This document shows positions 32,256-42,400 of a stretch of DNA of 64,000 bases, piece after piece. The DNA is from Isoetes taiwanensis. Lineage: Eukaryota > Streptophyta > Lycopodiopsida > Isoetales > Isoetaceae. Position 1 is the stretch's first letter; each line of letters begins with the position of its first letter. Both the position numbers and the translations under genes were made by a program. The DNA lies in assembly GCA_021234155.1 (NCBI GenBank), contig JAJEKV010000064.1:7752001-7816000 (forward strand). The letters are read 5' to 3'. The notes beneath the pieces are model-generated. The model made no database searches and was not told the origin of the DNA. It was given only the letters and a program-made list of their open reading frames with translations.

Positions 32256-32753
32256 GGCGATGGACTAGAGAAATTGGGCGGAGGATCTAGCAAAGATTGG
32301 GCTGGAGATTGGGGGAGAATGGGCGCCAATCTAGGCTGGAATAGATATAGGCTGGATTAGGCGTGAAAATCGTAGGAATGATTAGTATTCCAGTCCTATC
32401 AACCATCATTACATGCCATTATGTGCATATCTCGAAATTTGAGCCATATCTAATATCTTCCTTTTTTAACCTTATACCTAAATATCAATATCTTCCTTTT
32501 TTAACCTTATTCCTAAATAGCCAATATCTTCCTTTTTAACCTTATTCCTAAACCTATATGATTTGAGTTTAACGAACATGAACACCGATATAATTCGATT
32601 TAACATACTATTTAATACCAAGATGCTCGTCACACTATGTCGATAATTGGGATTTAAAAAAAACACTCAAACCCTCCTCGAGAAAACCACGTAAGTGCCG
32701 ACCTCACTTGTGTTTAAGTTTAATTTGACAACAAGCAACTTCCATCTTGTGTA

Positions 32754-33349
32754 GATCGCATGCGGTAGAAAATCAAGGTGTGGTATTTTTATGCCCCAAC
32801 ACAATTAAGCCGTGTGAGCGAACGTCCGTACTAACCGTTTTTGAAATTTGCAACGTGCATATGGAAATCGAAAAGTCCATTCTCCTACAATCCATGCTTT
32901 TATACATTAAGCAAATTCAAATTTGGAATTGTAGGGGGCGGGAAGCCTGTATTAGGATGAAGTGAAGATCGGTTAAAGAAGCGGCCTGCAGCGCCTCGAA
33001 ATGAAAGTCTGATCTGATACAAAGCTTCAACCTACACATTCAACTTTTGAAATGTAGAAGGCGGTGACGCGCACGCTTACCAAGAGACACCGTCATGAGT
33101 TGCCGGTATGCTATAATGCAAGTGGCATTTTAGAAGCGCCACGTGTTGCATCAGTCCGTCTGACAACCAACAGAATTAAATACATATGGCGCCATGAATG
33201 TGCAATCCCCCTTATTCCGGAAGAATATTCCAAGCAAATCTGTAATTATGAGAGTTTGGTATCCTAGGTGGCATGGGAAAAAGGGAGCGGAAATATGACG
33301 TGGAATGGCTGATAGGAGGCCATTTTCAGACCCCAAATCCGCCCTAATG
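32754..33349. repeat. subterminal repeat A, copy 2, with right terminal inverted repeat
   Basis: A 600-bp unit matching copy 1 on both sides of the CACTA insertion, thereby providing its empty site. It ends with the 32-bp repeat (33318-33349) that matches 14644-14675 in inverse orientation. It starts with GATCGCATGCGGTAGAAAAT, a degenerate hairpin arm. Confidence 0.88.
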
Positions 33350-33799
33350 GCATATGTTCTAAATCAACTTCAATTCCTCCATGAATGTCCCCAGTTTGTG
33401 CAGCAGTGCCAGCTGGGCTGTCTTAACATTAAGCTCCGCTACTAAAATAACAGATACAAAAGGAACCAAATTTGCCATGATTGTGCCTTACAAAAGCAAA
33501 TAAAAAAGCAAAGATCTTTACATTTCAAAGAAAGAAGAATGGAATAGCTTCCGCTACATCTGGATTGGTTTCCGCATCGCAAATCCCTGAGATGATTCAT
33601 AGCTGCCAGTATAGCAAAGACAGGGGAAGAAATGAAATTAAAGTCACCCTAGCAAATTACAGCTCAAGAAGACAAAAAACCTTCCATTCTCCATGTCCTA
33701 ATGCATTACCTTTCTTCGAGGGGTTGCTAGCAGCTTAGGAGACTATGCGCTCTTTGTTTTAGTAAAGTATTTGAAAAAATTGTAAGCTTGTGCAATTCT

Positions 33800-35556
33800 C
33801 AGGCAAGTCAAGGTCTGGTGTTGATGCTGAGTCATGGCTCGATGAAATACATGAATTTGGTAAGTCATACGATATGACTGAAAAAGGTATTGGTAAAGTG
33901 GCAACCACCAACCTTACAGGATCTGCACGAATTTGATGGAAAGAATATACTAGGTCTCACGGCCTAACTAGGGGTAGATGCAGGTTCAAAATCTTTTCAA
34001 AGGTGTTTAAGTTTCACTATGTTCCAAGGATGCATTGATGTCAGTAGATACAGACCTTCTAGCGCTTAGAACAGAAAAGCATGTCAGTGCAAGCCTATAC
34101 GTACGAGTTTATACGTCTGCGACTATATGTCCCAGGTATCACAGAGCATAACGCAGTTGAAGGATACATAGAGAGGTTATCTCAAACCCTTAGGAAGATG
34201 GTGCACACTATTGACCCTAAGACAGTGGCAAAAGCAAAGGCCAAAGCACTTAGCTGGAAGAAGATAACCCCAAATTCTGATATCAGTGTTCCACCACTTT
34301 TGGAGCAGGTAAGCCTTATGCACCTTACAAAGCACGCCCTCCTAGCCCTGGGCCTTCTCAGCATCCTGCCTACTAGAAGCCAGATAAGAAGGTGATCTTT
34401 AACATTCCAGACAAACTGGCAAATGCAACAAACACCATACAATAGATCCTCCAATTGATTTCTAAGGACGCTCGAGAACAATTAAGGAAGGGCAAAGCGT
34501 ATTTCCGTTGCTTTCGACCGGGGCACCATATGTAGGAATGTCCTTATGTTACCCAAACAGCTCAAGCAACTTTGGCAGAAGTGGAATGGGACGAGATACC
34601 GGCTCTATGTGACCTCCCTATCCTCTCTGACGAAGAGGCACCCGATTGTATCCAAGGTAAGTCCCATATCTTTCTTTGCAAATTGAAATAGGCAATGCGG
34701 ATAGTCAACCTATCGTCATATCCATGGTGGCCGGGTTGATAGTAAGCCTTTGTTATTCTTATGGATACTGGGTAGTACACATAATTTTGCATCTTCTAGG
34801 CTGGCGAGGCTTTGCGACTCACATTTTTGAGGTCTAAGCCACACCCGCTTATGTTGGCTAGTGGGTCATCATCATATTACGGGTCGCCATGTCAACTTGA
34901 ACATTCAATTGTCAGGCGCACCAGTTGCTTTAGGGGTAGAGATTATGAACATTGGCAAGTATGACCTCATTGTTGGTATAGAGTTCTTAGCCAATGCAAG
35001 GCCAACATTGATTGTGAGAAGCGAGAGGTCACATTCAAGGCATCTCATGTGGCCCCGTGTCACCATAGCGAGTAAATACGCTTACTTCCATTATCACGAT
35101 GAATTTCATTGAGGTAGTCAGATAGAGCCATTAGGAAAAACAGGGTTGCTTGTATTGTTATACTTGCATCAGTAGAAGCCATATCTAAGCAAGAAGAAAC
35201 TATTAGAGGCTTGCCCAAAGCCATTGGCAATTTGATTCGAGCATTCCAGGACCTTTTTTCTAATGAGATCCAGAAATTGCCACTCTTCAAGGGAGTGGAA
35301 TGCGAGATCGCACTTGCACCCGATATCAGACCTACTAGTAAGGCTCCATACCGTATGAGCACCCTAGAATTGGCAGAGCTTAAGAAGCAATTGCACGAAC
35401 TTCTCAACCTAGGATTTATTCGCCCAAGTGTCTCACACTTTGGAGCTCCTATTCTATTTATCAAGAAAAAAGATGGCATTTTACGGATGCGTATTGATTA
35501 CCGGCAATTAAATAAGCATACCATCAAGAACAACCGATATGCTCTACCGTGGGCCT
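33800..35556 (+). mobile_element. Ty3/gypsy retrotransposon fragment (gag-protease-RT N-terminus)
   Basis: Decayed coding segments in the expected order. About 33805-34400 is gag-like, with in-frame stops (SGVDAESWLDEIHEFGKSYD at the start). Near 34500-34545 is a zinc knuckle with its first Cys lost (CFRPGHHM-EC). A protease DTG motif with a broken frame lies near 34758, followed by LSGAPVALGVEIMNIGKYDL. The start of reverse transcriptase is at 35211-35556 ([52 protein letters not shown]). Coding similarity stops at 35556, before the RT catalytic YxDD. No LTR was identified. A dead truncated copy. Confidence 0.85.
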
Positions 35557-35750
35557 GACCCTCACCGATTCTACAACTAATTATTAGTGGATCCCTTTGG
35601 GAGATGGCGAGATAGATCATCTCTTTGTCTCCTCTGTTCATCCATTGATGCAATATCGATGCCGAGCAACCGATGTGGTGACAATATTTGCATGGTATAA
35701 TGCGACAATGTTGATGACTTAGAAAGAGTTCAGATTAAAGTTTCTCCTCC

Positions 35751-35871
<121 letters not shown>

Positions 35872-36149
35872 TGGGACAAAAAGTAGCTTATATTCTTCCT
35901 CCAGATCCACAGCTTTGGATGGTTCATGGCAGTAAGGAGGCGCAACTGATGCATTCAATGTATATTGTTATGCTTCATCCTGAAGTGTTGCCTCCATCGG
36001 CAAATGGCATTTGGTTATCTCCGAGCCTCATCGGAAAGCAATCTAGCGATGGGTATAGGATAAATTTCTTCATTCTAAGCAATCTGTCTTATGGTGGTAG
36101 ATCATGCATAAATGCTTGCGAGTAAAAATTGTTGTTCATAGATTTCGTC

Positions 36150-36482
36150 CAGATATCTATATGATCTGCCCTCTCTGTTGCAGAGGGATGAGACAATTGA
36201 GTACTGCTTCTTCTTGTGTTAGTATGTCTGGCCTACTTGGTATTGGCTTTTGGGCCTTTATCATTGTGATTTGATTAGTCAGCGGCTCCTATTATCAGCC
36301 CGCCCCAACATTTGGATAAGCTTGCAAAAGGGCTTGGGCTTTCCATTTGACATTCGCTTAGATCATCTAGTCCATCTGAAAGACGAAATCTCTTCATTTA
36401 CAAGGGACAGATCTTTTCAGATACTTAAGTACTCAGTGATGCTCGTAGTTGTATTGTCAAAGCTTATAATTGCTCCTCCTTA
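36150..36482 (+). pseudogene. LINE zf-RVT (C-terminal) remnant
   Basis: CPLC at 36170, then after a shift RDETIEYCFFLC and YVWPTWYWLLG match the C-x2-C...ET-x2-HLFF-x-C...VW pattern of the zinc-binding region that follows reverse transcriptase in many plant LINEs. An open frame then runs on to the stop at 36481-36483. The preceding stretch 35871-36123 may belong to the same element. It is broken and lacks the RT itself. Confidence 0.5.
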
Positions 36483-37065
36483 AAGATGAAGTCAAGAGTA
36501 TCACTACATAGTGCTATCTTCAGATTCGTACTTATTCATAGCTAATTGTGCTCTTAGTGCCATTTATTCTCTATTTTTTTTTTGTGTTATTTATGTGATG
36601 GGTAGTTTTGCTCTAGTGGGTATCTTCTTCAATGGTGTTTTGAGTTCCCCATGTATTCTTTGTATTCTTCTGAATAATAAAGGTCCATGTTCATAAAAAA
36701 AAATAAAAAATAGAATAGAATAGAATAGAATAAAACAAATTTTTTAAAATCCACGAAAAGCAATAGGCTATGGGACTTGGGCTAGTATAACCACTACTAG
36801 GGCCTCAAAAGTAAGGTAAGCAAAGTAGTGGATTGTGGCATAGAAAAATTACTATTGGACAAAAATGAAGGTGAAAAGTTAAAGAGGCATCACTAGCCAC
36901 GGCCACATGACATTTTTTTAAGCACCCCCGCCCCCTTTTTCCAAATTTTAGGGGGTGGAGGCCCCCCATTTCAACGCGGAGGTCACTTTTCGGTACCCCA
37001 TTTTTTACCCCCTTTCTTAACAATTTCCCCCTTTCTTAACAATTTTCTTTAACAACCAGTTACGT

Positions 37066-37161
37066 AATGCCGGAATGCCAGTCGGAGCTGTAATGCCGGA
37101 ATGCCAGTCGGAGCTGAATGCCAGTCAGAGCTGAATGCCAGTCGGAGCTGAATGCCAGTCG
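37066..37161 (+). repeat. short tandem repeat GAATGCCAGTCGGAGCT
   Basis: Five to six copies of a 17-25 bp unit around AATGCCAGTCGGAGCTG, lying inside the left part of the possible Harbinger-like element. Confidence 0.9.
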
Positions 37162-37459
37162 GTAACTTCCAATTGCATTGTATCATTTGTTTGCAATGAA
37201 TAACTCGTGCAATGAATCAATGTACATTTATGAGTTACAGCTTATTGTCAGCTTATTGTCTGTACTGGAGATCCAACTAAAAAAGTTTGCTTGCTCATGT
37301 TGCAGACTTTGGCCTTTCATTGCTAGGTCCTTCAACTCGTAATTACACTTAGTATGATCTTCTTCCTCACATTGCGTGCTGCATGCTTGGTGCTTCAAGA
37401 TTGTCTTGGACCTATTAAAGAACAAACAAATTAGCTTTTCTTATAGCAGAGTGGGATAA

Positions 37460-39095
37460 TCAAGTAAACGTACTTTGATGCATCAAAGTAGAAATTAGTT
37501 GCGTGTTGAATGCATTTTGCTGTTGCATCATAGCTGAAAACATTTCAGACATCCTCATCTGATTTTCTTGCCTTTGAAGTTCTATCTTATGAGCAAACTC
37601 CATTCTTTGAAGCTCGAGAGTTTGCTCATGCATCATTTTCTAGATTAGTTGTTAGATAGTTACAAATTGAAATTCAACTTATAATAAAAATCATAATACC
37701 TTCTCAAATCTCATGTTCTCCGCCTCTACCATGCCTCTCAAAGCTTCCGCCATGTCCGCTTCCGTTGTCTTGAATTTCCTTTTTCTCGAATTCTTTTTCC
37801 CTTTTACTCCCTGCCCTCTACACGCCTCTTCCCGTGGACTGTTTGGAACCTCAATGTCATTATCCATTTGAGTGTCATTATCCACGTGATATGAACTTGA
37901 TGTTGCTGCAGCAGTGGCAGCCTCATCATTTACAATGAAAGGCCTTTCTCTTTGTCTTCTAAAATGGCGTGAGCTTGGTGCAGTGGTGGCAGCCCCATCA
38001 TCGCCAACAAAAGTCCTTTGTCTTTGCACATCTTGATTCTCCTCATAGTCATCATGTGCATCCTCTTCTTCAAGATCATGCATTGGCATTTGAGTAATGC
38101 CATCGTCAACACCACAAGGTACACCAATGTGTTTTGGGCTCTTGGAGAAAATGGCGTCTAAAAGCTCATAAAGGGGCCAATTGTTTGCGGCTGCTCCTGT
38201 TTGAGAGACTTGCTCTCTCACTTTTTTATATTTCGCTTTCAGCTTTTCTACTTTTGCTCTTAGCTGCTTGACACTCAAATCCAATCCATATGCTCTTTGC
38301 AAATCATTAGCAATCTGCAGCCATTGCTTTGAAGACAAAAAATTTCTATCATTGATGAGAAAGAAATTACTGTATAGCTTCACAAGCGCAGTCTCTTTGT
38401 CCATATTCCAATGTCTTTGTGCCTTTGGTGATGTAAAACCTTCACTAGGCTGCCCTCGGTGATCAATACCGATTTGCAAATCCTTCAAAGTTAGTATTCA
38501 TGATTAGATCTTAGCTTTTTGTGCATGCAATTCATATGGAACACTTCAACTAAAAATCTGATAAAGGAAACATCTCAGATAGTGATAATCTGGATACCAC
38601 TGATTGCTTTTGATAGATCAGCATATAAGTCAAAACTCGACTGCTACAATTCAACCATGCCATTTATAAAGGTGGATTTGAACCACATACCAGACAGACC
38701 CCACATTTACATTACTAGATTTGAACTATTTACATTGCTGGAGTAGATAAGATGGTGTACCTCTGAATATCCGAAATCTCTCCTTTCTTGCCACTCCACT
38801 GCATGCTCATAAGTTTGAAACCCCTGTTTACAGTTGAAAAAACCAAAATTTAGCACATGTAATTCAAGAATGTTCCATTCATGGATAAAAGTAATAACTT
38901 ACCTCTGAGAATCCGAAATCGTGGCCCTGGTGATCCAACACATGTTCAAATCCCTGCTCAGAACCCTCATTATGTGTGCATTTGAAATAAGTAGATTTTG
39001 CAAAGGGAAAGTAAAATTTCAAGGAGATTAACCTGTTCTTCAGTGACAACAGGTGGGCCGACCTGTCTGAATGCAGAAAGAGCCGATTTTTTCAT
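37460..39095 (-). CDS. Myb/SANT-like (trihelix-type) DNA-binding protein
   Basis: Five exons on the minus strand with consensus splice sites: 39095-39033, 38953-38903, 38823-38761, 38482-37700 and 37639-37460, giving 379 codons and a TGA. Exon 1 starts MKKSALSAFRQVGPPVV. Exons 2 and 3, and the start of exon 4, encode short related modules (GFEHVLDHQGHDFGFSE, GFQTYEHAVEWQERRDFGYSE cut to fit, DLQIGIDHRGQPSEG), so small exons were duplicated. Exon 4 holds the Myb/SANT-like domain (HWNMDKETALVKLYSNFFLI to ANDLQRAYGLDLSVKQLRAK), an acidic and Gln-rich middle, and a basic KGKKNSRKRKFK signal. Exon 5 is a Gln/Met-rich helix (LELQRMEFAHKIELQRQENQ). No lesion seen. It may be an element-encoded protein rather than a host factor. 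Confidence 0.75.
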
Positions 39096-39447
39096 GCCGC
39101 TCCGTTCTCTCCGTTCTCCGAAGACTCTCTCCGTTCAAGCAATTCGTGGATGCTGTTAACAGGTTCTTAACAATCCGTTAACAAAACTGGTTAAGAATTA
39201 GAGGCCCCCTCCTCTCTCGTATAAAAATGGTATACGGAGACTCTACGGGAAGGGGTAAAAAAAACGTTACATGTGGCCATGCTTACTGAACCCTCTAGTA
39301 ATAGAGGGGATTTTAGCACGAGATTGTGGTGTTGTGGAGCAAATATTTTACTCCCGATTTGTCTGAAGCACGTGGCAGCGTATGTAAGATAAAAAGAGCT
39401 CGTGGGAAAATAGCTTGTGGATATGGAAGTGCTTTGCGTCTGAGTAA
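39096..39447. promoter_or_regulatory. divergent intergenic region
   Basis: About 350 bp between the start codons of the Myb-like gene (minus) and the ABC transporter (plus). CGTATAAAAATGG at 39218 is a TATA-like sequence in the direction of the transporter. The right end of the possible Harbinger-like element falls inside this region (39282), so part of the transporter's upstream sequence may be transposon-derived. Confidence 0.4.
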
Positions 39448-42400
39448 ATGGGCTACCTGGTCGTCGGACTGCGATGCCACCAAAATTTATGGAATGGGTT
39501 GCCTACTCCTATCCCTTCTTTCCAAGAGAGCAACCCATTGATGCACCATGCCAAACTATTTATGCCAATCTGCCCAACAACAGCTGTTCCACCATCTCAA
39601 TTTGTTAAATGGAGAATTGTCTGCAGCAAATCTCAAAATGTGGCGCCTCCCGATTTCCTAGAAGTTGTTGCCGATGTATTGCAAAGAGTGAGGCACGTTT
39701 TACCTGGGGGTGGCTGGTGGAATGTTTATTCCAGTGAGGATTCACAGGCTCCCGTCAGGTTGCAGAATGCGTTAAGACAGTTATGGGAATTGGTTGCACC
39801 CGATAAAGTTCTGATTGCCACGGCATTCTTCTGTCTCATTGTTGCTGCGGTGAGTTTTGAAAGTAATTGTAAATTAGCCTAGCTCCTAGTGCTTTATGGA
39901 ATTTATCATACTAACGTTTGTCGTGGTAGCCAGTGTCTCATTGCGAATGAGTTTTTTTAATGAAAATGTATTCTTCTAAAGTAGCATTATTAGAGCATGA
40001 TGATGTTATAAGAAACAAGAAAGAAGCATGCTCTTATGACATTTAGCTTAAGTCCACAATTTTCACAAATATTTTGTTTTGAAAGGCACTGCCTTTTCTA
40101 GAATATGTCCGTGCATTATAACTTCTGGGAAAGTTCATTGAGTATAGTACATGTTTCTGCAGCTTTCAGAAATATCAATCCCACACTTTGTTGCCGCATC
40201 GATATTTTGTGCTCAAAGTGGAATGAAAGAACAGTTTTCCAAGAATGTGAAATGCCTAGCAGCAGTATGCTGCACTTATGGAATATTCAGGTAGAGAAGA
40301 TTGATCAAGAGCGATCCCTATTTCGGAATGAGTTTCAGACTCATTTCCCACTTTTTGGGTGGAAGGGACTAAAAGTTAATGTTTCTTTAGTGCTTTTATT
40401 AGCACATGGAACTGTTGATTCATTCCCTCTTAACAAAGGTCCAAAAATCTGTAACCAGCAGAAAGGTTGCATGATCTCCGTGCTGCGCACTATTTCTATA
40501 GCACATTCAAAACCACAGCAGGAAGTGTGTCCATTTTAATTTGCCAGGGAACATTGGAATTTCAGTGTTAGTACAAGTTTTTGGTGATCTATCTTCTAGT
40601 AATGCATGCTTCTGGCATAGCAAAGCAGTATTGGAGTGGAGAAGGAATAATGTTACACGTCTAATAGGCAATCGCATATAAATGTACTCTTCTCTTTACA
40701 AGCCTTTAGTGCCTGAGCCTTGAACTCCAGAATGGAATGGTACATTTGTACAACCCCTTGAAGCACCATTTGTGTTCTTTATCTCCTAGAAGTAATGGGC
40801 TCTTATTTATCCAATTCTGATAATGTGGCCTGAAATATTGCAACGTTTGGATCACTAATCCAATCGATTTTAATTCTCTTTCCTTTCAGTTATTTATGAT
40901 TTAACGTTCATACATTTCTTTGTTGGGATGCTTTACCAATGGAGAATGTTTCTTATTGGTGTTCTGCTTTTGTTAACCAGTGGTTTACGGGGTGGTTGTT
41001 TTGGCATGGCTAATCAAATGCTGGTAAGTTAGAGTTTATCATTCATTTTGGCAAAAGAACATTCTCCATTTTCTGTTATGGAGCGCAGTTCAGTAGCATG
41101 TTGGTAGAGAGTGAAGCTTGGAAATTTAAACCAGAGACTCACAGTCTACTTGTTACAATAATAATTATAACAACTACCATGTTCTGACTTAGATGTCCAC
41201 AAACGCACACAGTTCATCTATATCTAGTTAACTTTTGCAAGAGGGAAAGCTTAAATATAACCCAACCTATGGGAGGATTGCCTCAGTAGGATGGGTCAAA
41301 TTTTCCACGTGTCGTAAAGAAGAGTTGCATTTCTTTTGTTCATATGGCCTAGTTAATGTTGGAAGTTGAACATGCATATATCTGGCACTTCTGTCTGCTA
41401 TACATGTTATGTTGTCATGTTAAGGTGCGACGGCTACGGGAGAAACTATATGCAAAACTACTTTCACAGGTGAATACTAAAAAAGATATTCTGCATGTTT
41501 GGGCAGCAATGATAATGTGTATATGCAGGAGATAGCCTTCTTTGATGGCGAGGCAGTTGGATCATTAACAAGTAGATTGGGCTCAGACTGTCAGCAGGTT
41601 TCTAGGATTATTGGAAATGACCTTAATATCATATTTCGAAATGGGCTCCAGGTAATATCTGAGCAGTTGTTTTTCTCTGTTTAATAAAAACCTAAGGATT
41701 GCATATTCACGCATTCTAAATACGATGTATTCATAAATTTCTCACATGTGTTACAGGGCCTAAGCTCATTCATTTATTTGTTGACTCTGTCTTTCCCACT
41801 AGCTCTTTCAACTCTTGCAATATGCTGCTACATTTGGAGCTACATGATGGTATATGGCAGGTAAATTGAGCACCCATATTGTAACTACATGGTTCTTCAT
41901 CCCGCCATTTCATGTGTTATCGTTTAAGTCCGTTGTTTAACTGTAAAGGTACCAAAAAAGGGCCTCCAAGTCAGCACAAGATTTTCTGGCTTCGTCAAAT
42001 GAGGTATGCCTGCCTGTTTGATCAAGTTTTTGGTATTTCTTTTAGATTAAGAGTCTTCCATCTTATTTTTCAGGTCGCAGAGGAGACTCTTTCGTTGGCA
42101 AGGATCGTCCATGCTTTTGGGACAGAAAATTATGAGCTACAACGGTGATGACAGAACGTTTCTTTTGACCACTATAAAAAGTTGCTGTGATAACCCTAGC
42201 GTCTTGCATAAAGTTATTTGGATTTTGAGCTTATATCTAATAAGAGCACCATAAACAAAGAAGAGGCACATTGATAAGATGATGATGTATTCCGCCCTGT
42301 CATCTTCTAGTTCCTGGCTAACTGGAACTAGATTGAGCTTTGTTTTTGAGCGTAATGTATGGAACTGAAATACATTGAAGCTTGAAGTTTTGATCTGGGA

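Larger units (their letters stand above)
14644..33349. mobile_element. large TIR-bounded element with histone-variant and BAH cargo
   Basis: CATTAGGGCGGATTTGGGGT (first 20 of 32 bases, 14644-14675) is repeated exactly in inverted orientation at 33318-33349, and weaker inverted similarity continues inward (TCCACGTCA on both sides). Outside the 32 bp the flanks do not match. Between the ends lie a BAH-like gene, an H3 variant, a decayed gene, four coiled-coil paralogues, a large minus-strand gene with a transposase-like C-terminus, and a small acidic minus-strand gene, with a shared hairpin family between them. Subtracting the 5145-bp CACTA insertion leaves about 13.6 kb. No target-site duplication could be identified and most genes are broken, so it is old. 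It could be a giant DNA transposon or a degraded large-DNA-virus insertion; no capsid, ATPase or DNA polymerase gene was seen to decide for a virus. Confidence 0.55.
36896..39282. mobile_element. possible PIF/Harbinger-like element containing a Myb-like gene
   Basis: GGCCACATGACATTTTTTT (36901) and GGCCACATGTAACGTTTTTT read from the other end (complement of 39260-39279) form imperfect inverted termini, and both are followed by C/G-rich ACCCC-type stretches. CTA (36893) and TTA (39283) could be a decayed 3-bp TWA target duplication. The only gene inside is the Myb/SANT-like gene, the kind of protein that PIF/Harbinger elements encode beside their transposase; the transposase itself is missing. 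The boundary assignment is tentative. Confidence 0.45.

Noticed and set aside
14644-33349. Firm call of an endogenous giant virus
   Set aside because: No major capsid, packaging ATPase, D5 helicase, DNA polymerase B or late transcription factor was recognised; hairpins and an H3-like gene alone are suggestive only.
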